A stretch of 64,000 bases of DNA, from assembly GCA_023014365.1 (NCBI GenBank), contig JAEBUN010000003.1, forward strand, positions 372,001 through 436,000. Direction: 5' to 3'. Below the pieces are notes generated by a model. The model was not told the origin of the DNA and ran no database searches. It saw only the letters and a program-made list of their open reading frames with translations. The stretch comes from Lepiota brunneoincarnata (lineage: Eukaryota > Basidiomycota > Agaricomycetes > Agaricales > Agaricaceae). Below are positions 1-11,590 of this stretch, piece by piece (the first letter of the stretch is position 1; each line of letters starts with the position of its first letter). Made by a program: the position numbers and the translations under genes.

Positions 1-1
1 T

Positions 2-571
2 GAGGCATTCCTCCTCACTCGTCAAGGACTCATGTCCCAAATGCCAAGGAAGAAACAAACCGATACGGCAACTCCCAACAAAAACACTCCAACCCCCACA
101 TCAGGAAGGAAGAACCCTGTCGGAAATAATAACCCCTTCCGCAAAAATGCCACCAAACCAACCCCAACACAGAATTCCCCTGCTCCTATCCAACAAATTC
201 CAAACCCTAAACCCAACGACAGATCCCGATGCATTCAATGCAAACAAATTGGACACTGGGCGATGGACTGCCCCCAATTCGCATGCCTCGGTTGCAAACA
301 ATATGCCCCGGGTCATTATTCATACGATTGCATCAAATATAGATGCCCACACTGCGGAGTATTCCAACCCCGTCACAAACGAACCGAATGTCCCTCGAAA
401 GGAACAAGACATACACCATACAACAGACCTATGGTAACTCAACCCCAAAATACCCCATCCACCCATTACCAATATTCGGGACTTGAATACCCTGAGGAAG
501 ACGACTTCGACGATGGATACGATAATATCGCCATGTCCAATATATGCGGAGAACCAGTAGGAGATTTCTAA
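2..571 (+). CDS. Element A: 3' part of post-pol zinc-knuckle ORF Z
   Basis: This frame is open from the window edge (the upstream part lies outside) to a stop at 569-571. It aligns by eye with the Z ORF of element G. It is rich in P, T and N, then carries three zinc-binding knuckles in a row: CX2CX4HX4C (starts CIQCKQIGHW), CX2CX6HX4C (CLGCKQYAPGHY) and CX2CX6HX4C (CPHCGVFQPRH). An acidic tail ends in GEPVGDF. Such knuckles usually bind nucleic acid, so an RNA- or DNA-binding role in the retroelement particle is inferred. Here Z continues about 60 residues past the point where G has a TGA, which suggests that A keeps the longer ancestral C-terminus. No premature stop is seen. Confidence 0.75.
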   Translation, partial: EAFLLTRQGLMSQMPRKKQTDTATPNKNTPTPTSGRKNPVGNNNPFRKNATKPTPTQNSPAPIQQIPNPKPNDRSRCIQCKQIGHWAMDCPQFACLGCKQYAPGHYSYDCIKYRCPHCGVFQPRHKRTECPSKGTRHTPYNRPMVTQPQNTPSTHYQYSGLEYPEEDDFDDGYDNIAMSNICGEPVGDF

Positions 572-614
572 AACTCCACTTAAAACACAAACAGAAGAAG
601 AAAAAGACATAAAC

Positions 615-634
615 GGTTATAGTGGAATATAACC
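615..634 (+). other. Element A: hairpin before the 3' LTR (G2 form)
   Basis: A 7-bp stem (GGTTATA / TATAACC) closes a 6-nt loop GTGGAA. It sits exactly 15 nt before the LTR. The stem sequence differs from the G1 elements, but pairing, the TGGAA loop core and the 15-nt spacing are kept. The purine-rich spacer, 635-649, is the likely polypurine tract. Confidence 0.65.
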
Positions 635-649
635 TTAGAAATGGGGTAA

Positions 650-1067
650 TGTTATCAGAAGTCCCCTTAAACTCCCCTTATCAGAAGCCTCACCGGAAGG
701 AACTCTTATCAGAAGCACCTAAGTAATATAAATAGATAGAAGACCTGTCATCCTGAAACCATCAGAAGAACTATCAGAACAATCTATACTTAGATAGATA
801 AGGATATGACTCACTTACCTGGGTCCAGACATATATAGTAGGAGCATAGCCACACATAGTAGTATATAAGGATACTGTACCATACCCTTGTATCCTTATC
901 TTAGTGTTATACAGTTCTTGCCTCCTATACCTCTTTGCCCTTAAACCGGCTGGACTATAGTGCTCCGTCGTCTCTAAGTCACGCCTAGTAGGACAAGACC
1001 AAGTCTGTATAGACATCTTGCCACGAACGCCGTGCTACTCAAGAGCGAACCCCTAACCCGGGTAACA
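650..1067 (+). repeat. 3' LTR of gypsy element A (G2 subfamily, 418 bp)
   Basis: It starts TGTTATCAGAAG and ends CCCGGGTAACA, so it has TG..CA ends within a TGTTA/TAACA inverted terminus. U3 contains three copies of TTATCAGAAG. A TATA box (TATATAAGG) lies about 33 nt before TATCTTAGTGTT, the predicted RNA start. The LTR abuts the internal end of A on the left and interrupts the integrase of B on the right, where B resumes at CATACCATCC. Confidence 0.9.
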
Positions 1068-1571
1068 CATACCATCCCCAGACAGATGGTTCCACCAAAT
1101 GATACAACCAAGAAATTGAGACCTACCTTGCCATATACTGCACCAGAAACCCTCTTGACTGGTCAGAAACTCTCCCTATCACCAAGTTTGCACACAACTC
1201 CAAAATACATGCCTCAAGGCAGAAATCCCCATTTGAACTAATCATGGGATATAACCCTCCGCCGATGCCCACAGTAATGGAAACATCGAACTTTCCATCA
1301 GTAAATGAACGCATCAGACTTCTTGATGATGCCAGAAAAGAAGCACACATGGCACATCAACTCTCCACCGACATTATGAAACAAAGAACCAGAAGAACTG
1401 TCAAACCCCTTGAAACACATCAAAAAGTATGGCTAGAAGCCAAAAACCTCAAACTCCCCTTCATCTCCAACAAAATATCCCCAAAATGACTAGGACCATT
1501 TCCTATCTTGGAAGTCTTATCACCACTCACATACAAACTAAAACTTCCAATCAAATGGAAGATACATCTGG
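1068..1571 (+). pseudogene. pol: Element B: integrase core/C-terminal fragment of pol
   Basis: The translation follows residues about 1047-1215 of the G pol protein, from the HPQTDGSTE motif that carries the catalytic Glu to the linker before the chromodomain. The catalytic Glu codon reads AAA or similar after decay, and in-frame stops and substitutions are present, many explained by C-to-T or G-to-A at former CpG sites. The 5' side of B was separated by the insertion of element A, so protease, RT and the first integrase Asp residues are outside the window. The fragment resumes after solo LTR X1 at 2873. Confidence 0.85.
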
Positions 1572-2872
1572 TGAAAAGGTGGAAATGTTCGTGGGTTTTA
1601 ATATAGATAAATGGCTTGTTCTCACTAAGCTTAGTCGAAATTCGATAAGCTTCAGTTAATACAAGTAGTATGAGATAGATAATGAACAGTTTTGTCTTTT
1701 AGGGTGTTCTGGGGGTGCGTTCTGACAGCAAAATTCAAGAGAATAGTGTTTTTCGAGGTTAATGAACAGCCGTTGAAGTTATCTTAGCCGTACGGTGCAA
1801 CAGTGAAAGGACAATCCCTGTCAATTCAAAGTGCGGGGTCTCTAGACTCTGGTCTCTGGTCTCTGAACTCTGTTCTCTGTCTCTGTCTCTGTCTCTAGCA
1901 CTCTGGAACTCTAAACTCTGAGCTCTGGTCTCTGTCTCTGTCTCTGGGTTGGTCGACGACCGAAGAAATCACACTTAACGACGCACACTAAATAGTCCTC
2001 TGAAACCGTTCTTGATCACGGCTCGCAGACTTATGTGTGGAAGCGGGGGTGAGACCTCTTGCTTCTCCATGAACAAGCGCGACCATATTTATATTGTTTA
2101 GATACATGCGAGAGATAGTAAATATGAAATAGAAAACAATAAGCTTAATTGTTACAGGTACTGCAGAATATTTTGGAAGGTTCGGCAGCATTTCTACCTT
2201 GCCCTGGGTTATGGGTTTTTCTCTGATTGACAAATGGCAATCCAGCCAGATGTGTTCCGTGCTCATCTGCATTATTCTGTGTCCACATGAGCGCGTTAAA
2301 CCTCCAGATCAATTATGATCAGAATGTATGGCGTATGTACAATCCCTTGATCCGTTGTAATTAATCTCAGTCAGGCAGTATGCCGAGGTGCCGGGACCCA
2401 CAAAGCACTTGTTAATTATGAGTCTTTGATATGTCTAGGGTTTTGGGCATCAGGTGTCGCCTCCCAAACATTGGACGTTCCGTTCCGTGGTCCGGTCATC
2501 ATTATTGGGCTCGCTATGGGTGTAATACCCCTGCGACAGCCGCTATGTACATTCTTTAGGTTCCAACGAATCCGAGTTCATCATAAAACTGCTCGTAAGG
2601 TCCCTTGATGCGACCAGAGTATATTCAATAGGCTATGTACAGTCCGGAATCCCTCCAGAGAGCGTTCTGATAGCTTGGTTCACTAAGCTTAGTGATAATG
2701 AGCTGGTTTGAACACTTCTGAGGCTCAAATATCCTCAGTTCGGTTGAACTGGCTACTACGGGACATAGTACCAATCCTCTATAGGGTTTTTTAATGATAT
2801 AGCCAATGATTCTATGTAGAGAATCGTTCCGGAGTACGGAATTCATGTATAGGCAGTGAAATTGGTGTATCA
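1572..2872 (-). mobile_element. Solo LTR X1 (family X, 1301 bp)
   Basis: The insert starts TGAAAAGG and ends GTATCA. It interrupts the integrase of B, and flanks read CTGG (left) and CCGG (right), which fits a 4-bp CCGG duplication with one C-to-T change. It holds a TCTCTG-rich tract (about 1840-1950) and, on the minus strand, two small ORFs shared with the other X copies (94 aa at 1988-2272 and a shortened version of the 106-128 aa ORF at 2625-2921). No RT or transposase is present. The strand given is that of the shared ORFs. Confidence 0.8.
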
Positions 2873-3209
2873 CCGGTGTTCCACCAAAATCTCTTAATCC
2901 CATACAACGAAACAGAAGCATATGGACCTCATCCTGATGCCACCACCACCAGACATTATCAATGAAGAAGAAGAATACAAAATAGAAGCTATTCTAAACC
3001 ACTGACAACACCACGGAAAACTCCAATATTACGTCAAATGGAAAGGATACTCCCACATGGAGAACAAGTGGATCACCGATGAAACACTCCACACAAATGC
3101 CGAAGAATACCTAACTGAGTATAAAGAAGCTCATGGAATTCCCCAGAAAGAACAGGAACCCATCAGAACCTACCAAAGACAACTTCGCTCACACACCAAA
3201 TGCACTTAA
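2873..3209 (+). pseudogene. pol: Element B: pol C-terminus with chromodomain
   Basis: The sequence resumes the B pol frame after X1 and encodes the end of integrase plus the chromodomain (EEEY..., then YYVKWKGYSHMENKW), ending at TAA 3207-3209. Chromodomains at the integrase C-terminus guide chromoviruses to marked chromatin. An in-frame stop lies near 3002-3004 (CTGACAA replaces a codon that is CGA in G). Four bases separate the pol stop from the Z start codon, where G and F have two. Confidence 0.85.
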
Positions 3210-3213
3210 AAAG

Positions 3214-4460
3214 ATGCCCATGAACCTTGACCTCACTTGTCCCCAAACCACTCCCCCTTACTCCACCACACCCTTTCCATCTTCCTCATCCTCCTCTATA
3301 ATCATCATCAATGACCAGAATGTCAAACATACAACACTTCAGACAACTCCCATACCGACCCTGTCTCCCTACACCCCCTCTCACACCTTCACTGCAGCCT
3401 ATGCTGCTGATAGAGATGAGACTCCTGACCCCAATGACACCCCAGAACCAACAATTGCCCCAGCCGCCTCCCTTAGATACCATACAGCTGGAATACAACC
3501 ACATGGACCAGATCACCCTTCTAACAGAGATTTGTGTGAGGCTGCAACCGATGGAGCCTTTATGACTAAATTGGAACACACTTCAATTTCAGAATATGAC
3601 AGACAACTCTGGTACGACTATACCCACCATGTACGACAGACTAAGGCTCTCGCTACTGCATACAATATGCAATGCACCTGGGCAGAATCATTCGAGCGAC
3701 TTCTCTGCTCATGATTGAGCCTCATGTCCAAGGTGTCAAAGAAATTACCCAAACAAGATGAGGTACATACCTTGCAGCCCCCCACCACAACCATCCCCAC
3801 CACTACCACGACAACCACTGCCGCAATCATCGCCACCATCCCCAGTAAGGGAAGGAAAGCCCACCAGTATCAGAAATCCCTTCAGACTTCTCACCCCCAC
3901 CAAGGACGCCACCCACACCGTCAGCCAGTAACAACGTCCCTGGTTCGGAACTCCCCCAACCCCATTCACACATGAACCAACCCCTGAACCACTGACAGAT
4001 CGGTTTGCATCCAATGCAGACATACCAGACACTGGGCTATGGATTGCCCCCAATTTACATGCCTCGGATGCAAACAATATGCCCCAGGACACTACTCTTA
4101 TGACTGCATCAAATATCGATGCCCCCACTGTGCAGTCTTCCAACCTTGCCATAAATGGACCGAATGTCCAAATTGAAAGACTTGACATGCCCCCTACTCC
4201 AGAAATCCCACAACCTGTCCCTTGACCACTCCCACAACTCATCATCAATACATTGATCTCACCAATGATGACTACTATGAGGAATGCTACAACAACATGG
4301 CTGAATGAAACATTACAGGAGAACCATGTGGTTCCTTCTGAAGAAAACCCAACCACCCCATCAGAAGAAAGGATAGAAAGTCCTCACTTCAGATGCCTCC
4401 TATATGACATCTTCTATCCAGGACAACCCCCATCCCCAGAAACTGCCGCTGTACTCAACC
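3214..4460 (+). pseudogene. Element B: overlapping post-pol ORFs Z and P, first part
   Basis: Z begins at MPMNLDLT and is open to a TGA at 3712-3714. Its zinc knuckles are still readable further on (around 4005-4165, CIQC... and CPHC...). The second frame P (pol frame) is readable as PPLDTIQLEYNHMDQ near 3470-3565 and again as ERIESPHFR near 4370. The sequence stops at 4460 where element C is inserted; P resumes at 19947 and ends at 20070. Decay is mostly nonsense and missense, so neither ORF is functional in this copy. Confidence 0.75.
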
Positions 4461-4845
4461 TGTTACCCGGGTTAGGGGTTCGCTCTTGAGTAGCACAGAG
4501 TTTGACACAGGATGTCTATACAGACTTGGTCCTGTCCTACTAAGCATGACTTGGAGACTGACGGAGCACTATAGTCCAGCCGGTTTAAAGGCAAAGAGAT
4601 ATAGGAGGCAAGAACTGTATAACACTAAGATAGGGATACAAGGTATTGTACTGTATCCTTATATACTTCTAAGTGTGGCTATACTCCTACTATAATAGTC
4701 CGGACCAAGGTAACTATGAGTCAGAGATAAGAGACATGAGGCATGTGGTAAGAATCGTCCTTCTGATGTACACTACTGATAGTTTCATAGTGACATGGGA
4801 AATGTAGCTAAAAATAACTGTCCTTCTGATGGAATTCTGATAACA
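4461..4845 (-). repeat. 3' LTR of element C (G1, 385 bp)
   Basis: On the plus strand it reads TGTTACCCGGG... to ...CTGATAACA. It is followed at 4846 by the conserved 15-nt spacer and hairpin that precede the 3' LTR in this family. It pairs with 19558-19941. Confidence 0.9.
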
Positions 4846-5326
4846 TTAGGTCCGTTTCTAGAGTTGTTTTCCATACAACTCATTAATTTCCTTCTTCCGG
4901 GTATTTGGCTAAGTAGTTTGGTTTGTAATATTCGATCTGAGTTTGGTCGGTAGAGTCTGGTCTGGGGGGAATGACTGGAGAGAAGGTGGGAGGGGGAGTT
5001 CTGTGGAGATCGAGTATAGTGGCAGTTTCTGGGGATGGGGGTTGTCCTGGATAGAAGATGTCAGTATAGTAGGTGTCTGAAATGGGGACTCTCTATTCTT
5101 TCTTCTGGTGGGGTGGTTGGGTTTTCTTCAGAAGGAACCGCATGGTTCTCCTGTAATGTTTGATTTGGCCACATCATTGTAGCATTCCTCAGTAGTAGTC
5201 GTCGTGAGTGAGGTCGATGTATCTATGATGAGTTGTGGGAGTGGTCGAGGGACGGGTTGTCAGATTTCTGGAGTAGGGGGCGTGTCGAGTCTTTTGATTT
5301 GGGCATTTGGTCTGTTTATGGCGCGG
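4846..5326 (-). pseudogene. Element C: 3' end of Z and P
   Basis: On the minus strand this holds the P C-terminus (PHFR.., PGQPPSPET.., ending near 4905) and the longer form of the Z C-terminus (67 codons open at 5189-5395, with a CAA where G has TGA). Solo LTR X2 cuts both frames at 5326. The hairpin before the LTR (GAGTTGT/ACAACTC, loop ATGGAAA) is intact. The two frames overlap here as in G. Confidence 0.75.
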
Positions 5327-6632
5327 TGAAAAGGAAGAAACTTTCGTAGATTTTAATATAGATAGTGGGCTTGTTTTCACTAAGCTTAGCCGCAATTCGA
5401 TAAGCTTAAGCTAATACAAGTGGAATGATATTGTAGATAATGAACAGTTTCGTCTTTTAGGGTGTTCTGGGGGTGCGTTCTGACAGCGAAATTCAAGAGA
5501 GTAGTGTTTTTAGAGGTTAACGAACAGCCGTTGAAGTTATCTTAGCCATACGGTGCAACAATGAAAGGACAATCCCTGTCAATTCAAAGCGCTGGGTCTC
5601 TGGTCTCTGGTCTCTGGTCTCTGAACTCTGGTCTCTGTCTCTGTCTCTGTCTCTAACACTCTGGAACTCTAAACTCTGAACTCTGGTCTCTGTCTCTGTC
5701 TCTGGGTTGGTCGACGACCGAAGAAATCACACTTAATGACGCACACTAAATAGCCCTCTGAAACCGTTCTTGATCACGGCTCGCAGACTTGCGTGTGGAA
5801 GCGGGGGTGAGACCTCTTGCTTCTTCACGAACAAGTGCGACCATATTTATATTGTTTAGATACATACGGGAGATAGTAAATATGAAATAGAAAACAATAA
5901 GCTTAATTGTTACAGGCACTGTAGAACATTTTGGAAGGTTCGGCAGCGTTTCTACCTCACCCTGGGTTATGGGTTTTTCTCTGATTAACGAATGGCAATC
6001 CAGCCAGACGTGCTTCCGTGCTCGTCTGCATTATTCTGCGTCCACGCTGAGCGCGTTAAGTTTCCAGATCAATTATGATCAGAATGTATAGTGGATGGAC
6101 AATTCCTTGATCCGTTGTAATTAATCTCAGTTAAGCAGTATGCCAAAGTGCCGGGACCCCCAAAGCACTCGTTAATTAGGAGTCTTTGATATTTCTAGGT
6201 TTTTGGGCATCGGGTATTGCCTCCCGAACGTTGGACGTTCCGTTCCGTGGTCCGGTCATCATTATTGAACTCGCTATAGACGTAATACGCCTGCGACAGC
6301 CGCTAGGTACATTCTTTTATGTTTAAACGCATTCAGGTTCATCAGAAAACTGCTTGTAAGGTCCCTTGATGCGACCGGGGTATACTCGATAGGCTATGTA
6401 GAGCCCTGAATCCCTCTGGAGAGCATTCTGATAGCTTGGTTCACTAAGCTTAGTGATAATGAGCTGGTTTGAACACTTCCGAGGCTCGAATATCCTTAGT
6501 TCGGTCGAACTGGCTACTACGGGATATAGTACCAATCCTCTATAGAGTTCTTTAATGATATAGCCAATGATTCTATGTAGAGAATCGTTCCGGAGTACGG
6601 AATTCATGTATAGGCGTGAAATCGGCATATCA
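5327..6632 (-). mobile_element. Solo LTR X2 (family X, 1306 bp)
   Basis: TGAAAAGG...ATATCA flanked on both sides by a perfect 4-bp duplication GCGG (5323-5326 and 6633-6636). It lies within Z/P of element C, whose sequence is continuous across it. It carries the TCTCTG tract and the minus-strand 112-aa ORF (6323-6661 extends into the flank). Confidence 0.88.
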
Positions 6633-7567
6633 GCGGTTGGAAGACAGTGCAATGGGGGCATCTATACTTGATGCAGTTGTATGAGTAATGCCCTGGGGCA
6701 TATTGCTTGCATCCGAGGCAAGCGAATTGGGGCAATCCATGGCCCAGTGTTCTGTGTGCCTGCATTGGATACAGACTGATCTGTCAGTGGTTTGGGGGTT
6801 GGTTCGTGAGTGAACGGGATTGGGGGAGTTCCGAACCAGGACATTGTTACTGGCAACGGTGTGGGTGGCGTCCTTGGTGGGGGTGAGAAGTCTGAAGGGA
6901 TTTCTGATACTGGTGGGCTTTCTTCCCTTGTTGGGGATGGTGGTGATGATTGCAGCAGTGGTCGTCGTGGTAGTGGTGGGGATGGTTGCGGTGGGGGGCT
7001 GCAAGGTATGTACCTCATCTCGTTTGGGTAGGTTCTTCGGCACCTCAGACATGAGGCCCGATCTTGAGCGGAGAAGTTGCTTGAGTGATTCTGCCCAGGC
7101 ACGTTGCGTATTGTACACAGTAGTGAGAGCCTTAGTCTGTTGTACATGGTGGGTATAGTCATACCAGAGTTGTTCGGTCGTATTCTGAAATTGAAGTGTG
7201 TTCCAATTTAGTCATAAAGGCTCCATCGGTGGCAGACTTGCAGCAGATCTCCGTCAGAAGGGTGATCTGGTCCATATGATTGTACTCCAGCTGTATGGTA
7301 TCTAAGGGAGGCAGCTGGGGTGGCTGTTGGTTCTGGGGTGTCAGTTGGGGTCAGGGGGTCTCATCCCTGAGGGAGGCATATGTTGTGGCGAAGGTGTGAG
7401 AAGGGGTGTAGGGAGACGGGGCCTGGAACGGGAGTTGTCTGAAGTGTAGTATGTTTGACGCTTGCATTGTGTATGATGACGACGGAAGATGACGAGGAAG
7501 TTGGTGAGGGTGTTGTTGAAAAAGGGGGAGTAGTTTGGGGGTGAGTGAGGTCAAGGTTCATGGGCAT
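6633..7567 (-). pseudogene. Element C: 5' part of Z and P
   Basis: Z starts at 7567 (MPMNLDLTHPQ) and is frameshifted or stopped around 7361 but open again from about 7118 to the X2 junction, including the first zinc knuckle (CIQCRHTEHW). P is open from about 7162 to 6662. For more than 400 bp both frames remain open in the same DNA even in this decayed copy, the same arrangement as in G. Proline/threonine-rich composition lowers the expected stop frequency, so this is suggestive only. Confidence 0.72.
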
Positions 7568-7572
7568 CTTTA

Positions 7573-8127
7573 AGTAGGTTTGGTGTGGGAGTGAAGTTGT
7601 CTTTGGTTGGTTCTGGTGGGTTCCTGTTCTTTCTGGAGAATTCCATGAGCTTCTTTATACTCAGTTAAGTATTCTTTGGCGTTTGCGTGGAGTGTTTCAT
7701 CGGTGATCCATTCGTTCTCCATGTGGGAGTATCCTTTCCATTTGATGTAGTATTGGAGTTTTCTGCAGTGTCAGCAGTGATTTAGAATAGCTTCTATTTC
7801 ATATTCTTCTTCTTCATTGATGATGTCTGGTGGTGGTGGAGTCGGATGAGATCCAGTATGCTTCTGTTTCGGTATATGGGGTTAGAAGGTTTCTGTGGAA
7901 TACCGGGTGTATTTTCCATTTGATTGGAAGTTTTAGTTTGTAGGTGAGTGGCGATAAGACTTCTGAGATAAGGAAGGGTCCTAGTCATTTTGGGGATATT
8001 TTGTTGGAAATGAAGGGGAGTTTGAGGTTTTTGGCTTCTAGCCATACTTTTTGATGTGTTTCAAGGGGTTTGACAGTTCTTCTGGTTCTTTGTTTCATAA
8101 TATCAGCAGAGAGTTGATGTGCCACGT
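7573..8127 (-). pseudogene. pol: Element C: pol C-terminus (integrase tail, chromodomain)
   Basis: The minus strand encodes the chromodomain (EEEYEIEAIL..., YYIKWKGYSHMENEW-like) and the upstream linker as far as the HQLSADIMKQRTRR segment, then is cut by element X4 at 8128. The corresponding upstream integrase is found again at 14453, with about 354 bp missing between them (G coordinates 52710-53063). Stops are present. The small extra GT before the X4 terminus (CCAC-GT-TGATACG) suggests a minor indel at the junction. Confidence 0.8.
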
Positions 8128-9428
8128 TGATACGCCGATTTCACGCCTATACATGAATTCCGTACTCCGGAACGATTCTCTACATAGAATCATTGGCTAT
8201 ATCATTAAAGAACTCTATAGAGGATTGGTACTATATCCCGTAGTAGCCAGTTCGACCGAACTGAGGATATTCGAGCCTCGGAAGTGTTCAAACCAGCTCA
8301 TTATCACTAAGCTTAGTGAACCAAGCTATCAGAACGCTCTCCGGAGGGATTCAGGACTCTACATAGCCTATCGAGTATACCCCGGTCGCATCCAGGGACC
8401 TTACGAGCAGTTTTCTGATGAACCCGAATGCGTTTGAACATAAAAGAATGTACCTAGCGGCTGTCGCAGGCGTATTACGTCTATAGCGAGTTCAATAATG
8501 ATGACCGGACCACGGAACGGAACGTCCAACGTTCGGGAGGCAATACCCGATGCCCAAAACCCTAGAAACATCAAAGACTCCTAATTAACGAGTGCTTTGT
8601 GGGTCCCGGCACTTCGGCATTCTGCTTAACTGAGATTAATTACAACGGATCAAGGGATTGTCCATCCGCTATACATTCCGATCATAATTGATCCGGAAAC
8701 TTAACGCACTCGCGTGGACGCAGAATAATGCAGCCGAGCATGGAGCACGTCTGGCTGGATTGCCATTTGTTAATCAGAGAAAAACCCATAACCCAGGGTG
8801 AGGTAGAAATGCTGCCGAACCTTCCAAAATGTTCTACAGTGCCTGTAACAATTAAGCTTATTGTTTTCTATTTCATATTTACTATCTCTCGTATGTATCT
8901 AAACAATATAAATACGGTCGCACTTGTTCATGGAGAGGAAAGAGGTCTCACCCCCGCTTCCACACGCAAGTCTGCGAGCCGTGATCAAGAACGGTTTCAG
9001 AGGGCTATTTAGTGTGCGTCGTTAAGTGTGATTTCTTCGGTCGTCAACCAACCCAGGGACAGAGACAGAGACCAGAGTTCAGAGTTTAGAGTTCCAGAGT
9101 GCTAGAGACAGAGACAGAGACAGAGACCAGAGTTCAGAGACCAGAGACCAGAGACCAGAGACCCAGCGCTTTGAATTGACAGGGATTGTCCTTTCATTGT
9201 TGCACCGTACGGCTAAGATAACTTCAACGGCTGTTCGTTAACCTCTAAAAACACTACTCTCTTGAATTTCGCTGTCAGAACGCACCCCCAGAACACCCTA
9301 AAAGACGAAACTGTTCATTATCTATCTCATTCCACTTGTATTAGCTTAAGCTTATTGAATAGTGGCTAAGCTTAGTGAAAACAAGCCCCCTATCTATATT
9401 AAAACCTACGAAAGTTTCTACCTTTTCA
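8128..9428 (+). repeat. Left LTR of element X4 (family X, 1301 bp)
   Basis: This is the only X copy in the opposite orientation and the only one attached to internal sequence. It begins TGATACGCCG and ends CTACCTTTTCA. Two bases after its end the sequence reads TGGAGCCCACCG, a TGG start at the usual +2 position of a primer-binding site, though I could not match it to a tRNA. The left flank GTGCCAC fits a CCGC target (the reverse of GCGG) after CpG decay plus 2 extra bases. Two ORFs, 8125-8437 region and 8728-9012, run in this orientation. Confidence 0.75.
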
Positions 9429-9573
9429 TCTGGAGCCCACCGCGAGGGTGAGGATGAGCCTAGTGACAGATGGGAGCCAGAAGAGTTGGAGGGATAGAAA
9501 AAACCTGATATTGCGGACAGAACTATCTACTTATCGAAGGAAAACTATCCTGGGGACTGTAAAAGCGTTAAGC

Positions 9574-10920
9574 TTAAGCGGGGGAGGACTTGTCCAAGTC
9601 AGAAAGGTTGCGCAAAAGGCTTTTGAGACGGATGCGCTCTTGAATGAGGAATTGGAACCTTTTTAAGTTGGCTTCGAGCGAGGGAATAGCATCGATGAAG
9701 TCCCGGCTGAGCGAATTGAGGTTGCATTTGACTGACCGAGCGTCGTCACCGCGAGATTCAGATTCGTACTCGGCGCGAGAGTGAGACAGGAGGTTTTGGA
9801 GTTCCTGGAGCAAACGAGCTGCCCGGGAGAAGTGTCAGTACCGTTAAGCTTAGAGAAGAGAAGTGAGAAATTGCCCACCAGATAAGCCCGCAAAGGTGCG
9901 CTCATCGGAAGCAGACTCGGTACGGGCGCGCTTGGCAGTATTGGCACTGGCTTTGGCTAGAACCTGTTCAGCCCGGACATAACAGCAGTGTTTAGTGTTC
10001 ATATTGGGAACTTGACAATAGGAAAGAAGACGGACGGTGCCTTTAGACGATGAGGACTTTTTGACGGTCTCCTAAAGAGGGAGGAAGTCAGAATCAGTGG
10101 TTGGGGGGAGTGGAGCTGGCGCACCACGTCGGAGGTAGACAAACGACGCTTGCGATAAGGCGAGACTACACGAACCTCTTCGACGATAGCTTGAGAGACC
10201 TCCTCATCAACCATCATGTCCTGGAGGCAAGCGATTATCTCAGCCAATGTAATAGGTTGAGAAGCAGCTATATTACCGTGTCAGCACCAGTTGCTCGGGA
10301 GTTGGAAGCACTGGGCATACTCTCAGCAAGCTCGGTATCGGTGTCTACCACAACAGCAGCAGAGACAGGGGCCTTGCGACCTTTGCGAGGCTAAGCTTAT
10401 ACATGAGGAGACGATTGGAGCCAAAAGAACGCTAAGCTTACGCATTTGGGGACAGCAGAGCCTGCGGCAACGTTGGAGGAAGTAGAGCCAGTCGTGGACA
10501 ATGGGTTCTGAGCCTCTTCGGTCCTGGATTTGTGGGATTCTTCGGAACAAACACGATTAATGTGGCTACAGCATTCAGAGAGCGCCTTATAGATCACGGG
10601 CATCTCATAAGACGAATGGTAGTTGTTTTGGTAAATTTCATAGAGCTTGCGGATACAGAAGACATAGTCCTGGTTGACATGAAGCTTGATAGCCTCATTA
10701 TCCTCCGATAACGCTTCAATATAAGCAGACTAGAAATGATTTGGAAACGGCGAGAGAAGCATGGAAAGAGTAGACATACCCCAGGGGCGTCGAACGCAAG
10801 GAGAGCCTTCTCGACGAGGGGACGAGCGACTTGGCCGTTTTGCAGGCGCTGAAGACGACCTTTGGCGTTGCTGATGAGATCGTCGAGCTCAACCTGGAGA
10901 TGGGGGATAGAAGAAGCCAT
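9574..10920 (-). CDS. N1: intron-bearing gene of unknown function in element X4
   Basis: I assign six exons by splice signals and frame: 10920-10780, 10729-10442, from 10390, then exons separated by introns with donors GTATGC, GTGCGC and GTGGGC and acceptors ATATAG, TTTAG and GCAG, ending at TAA 9574-9576. All phases join, giving about 360 aa (or 344 if a 48-nt CAG-ending segment is also spliced). It starts MASSIPHLQVELDDL. It has a Cys/His-containing helical-looking region (SECCSHINRVC), a basic patch (YRKRRLS), a serine/acidic middle and a C-terminal leucine-rich coiled-coil-like segment (LLQELQNLLSH; FLIQERIRLKSLL). I do not recognise the family. N2 lies upstream in the same orientation. 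Confidence 0.65.
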
Positions 10921-11590
10921 TTTCTTGCGAAGGGTGTCTGCTAGAATGAGACGTCGCTCCCTTGCTTTTATAAGAAAAGGCTGTAGGCAGTGATGACGAA
11001 TCATAACGAGTGGATGAAGAGCACCCTCCACCCTAAGCTTATGACCTGAGGGGCCTAGGAAACCTGTAATCTTGAGTAGCCAGCCTTCGACAGACTTGCT
11101 GAACCACAGTTGCCTTATTAGGTAACATGTCGCCAGGGTCTCGCGGTTATCAGTGTGCACAGGGATGCTGATGGAACGGTGAGGGCACTGATTTCAATTT
11201 GGCTAGGGGGAGATGGGTCCCAAGGGGCGCTTCAGTTTGACAGTTTGATGCGAGCTTTTTCGAACAGCGTGGACAGGCTGGTTCAGGCTTGTAAGTAAAC
11301 CAGAGCGGATGAGCCGGGTCACTACGCGTTGCGGGTCACGGCGCGCTGAGATGTCAATAAACATCACTGATAGATCAGAGAGGCATATAATGAGTATATA
11401 AGTGACTGGCAACCTAAACTAGCTTAGGAGTCTCCCAGGAGGTCTTTAGCTTAGCTTTAGGAGATGACAAGAAAGTCAAAAACAGTTTAGCTTAACTCAG
11501 TAGGAGACAAGGAACAACAAGATGACTATTGGGATGTATATACATGACAAGATTATATACTACATCCAAGAAGTAAACTAGGTGCAGAGA
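10921..11590. other. Intergenic region between N2 and N1
   Basis: No supported ORF. On the minus strand, upstream of N1, there is a TATA-like stretch (TATATACTC, about 11390-11400) that could serve N1. Several TAGCTTA or AAGCTTA motifs occur (11033, about 11430-11490), as they do elsewhere in element X4. Confidence 0.4.

Noticed and set aside
1838..1950. TCTCTG-rich tract as a CRISPR or satellite array
   Set aside because: It is an irregular microsatellite inside every X LTR copy, with no spacers, in a eukaryotic genome.
9429..9460. tRNA-derived PBS with identified tRNA after the X4 LTR
   Set aside because: The TGG start is in the right place, but the following bases do not give a convincing T-arm complement, so no tRNA is named.
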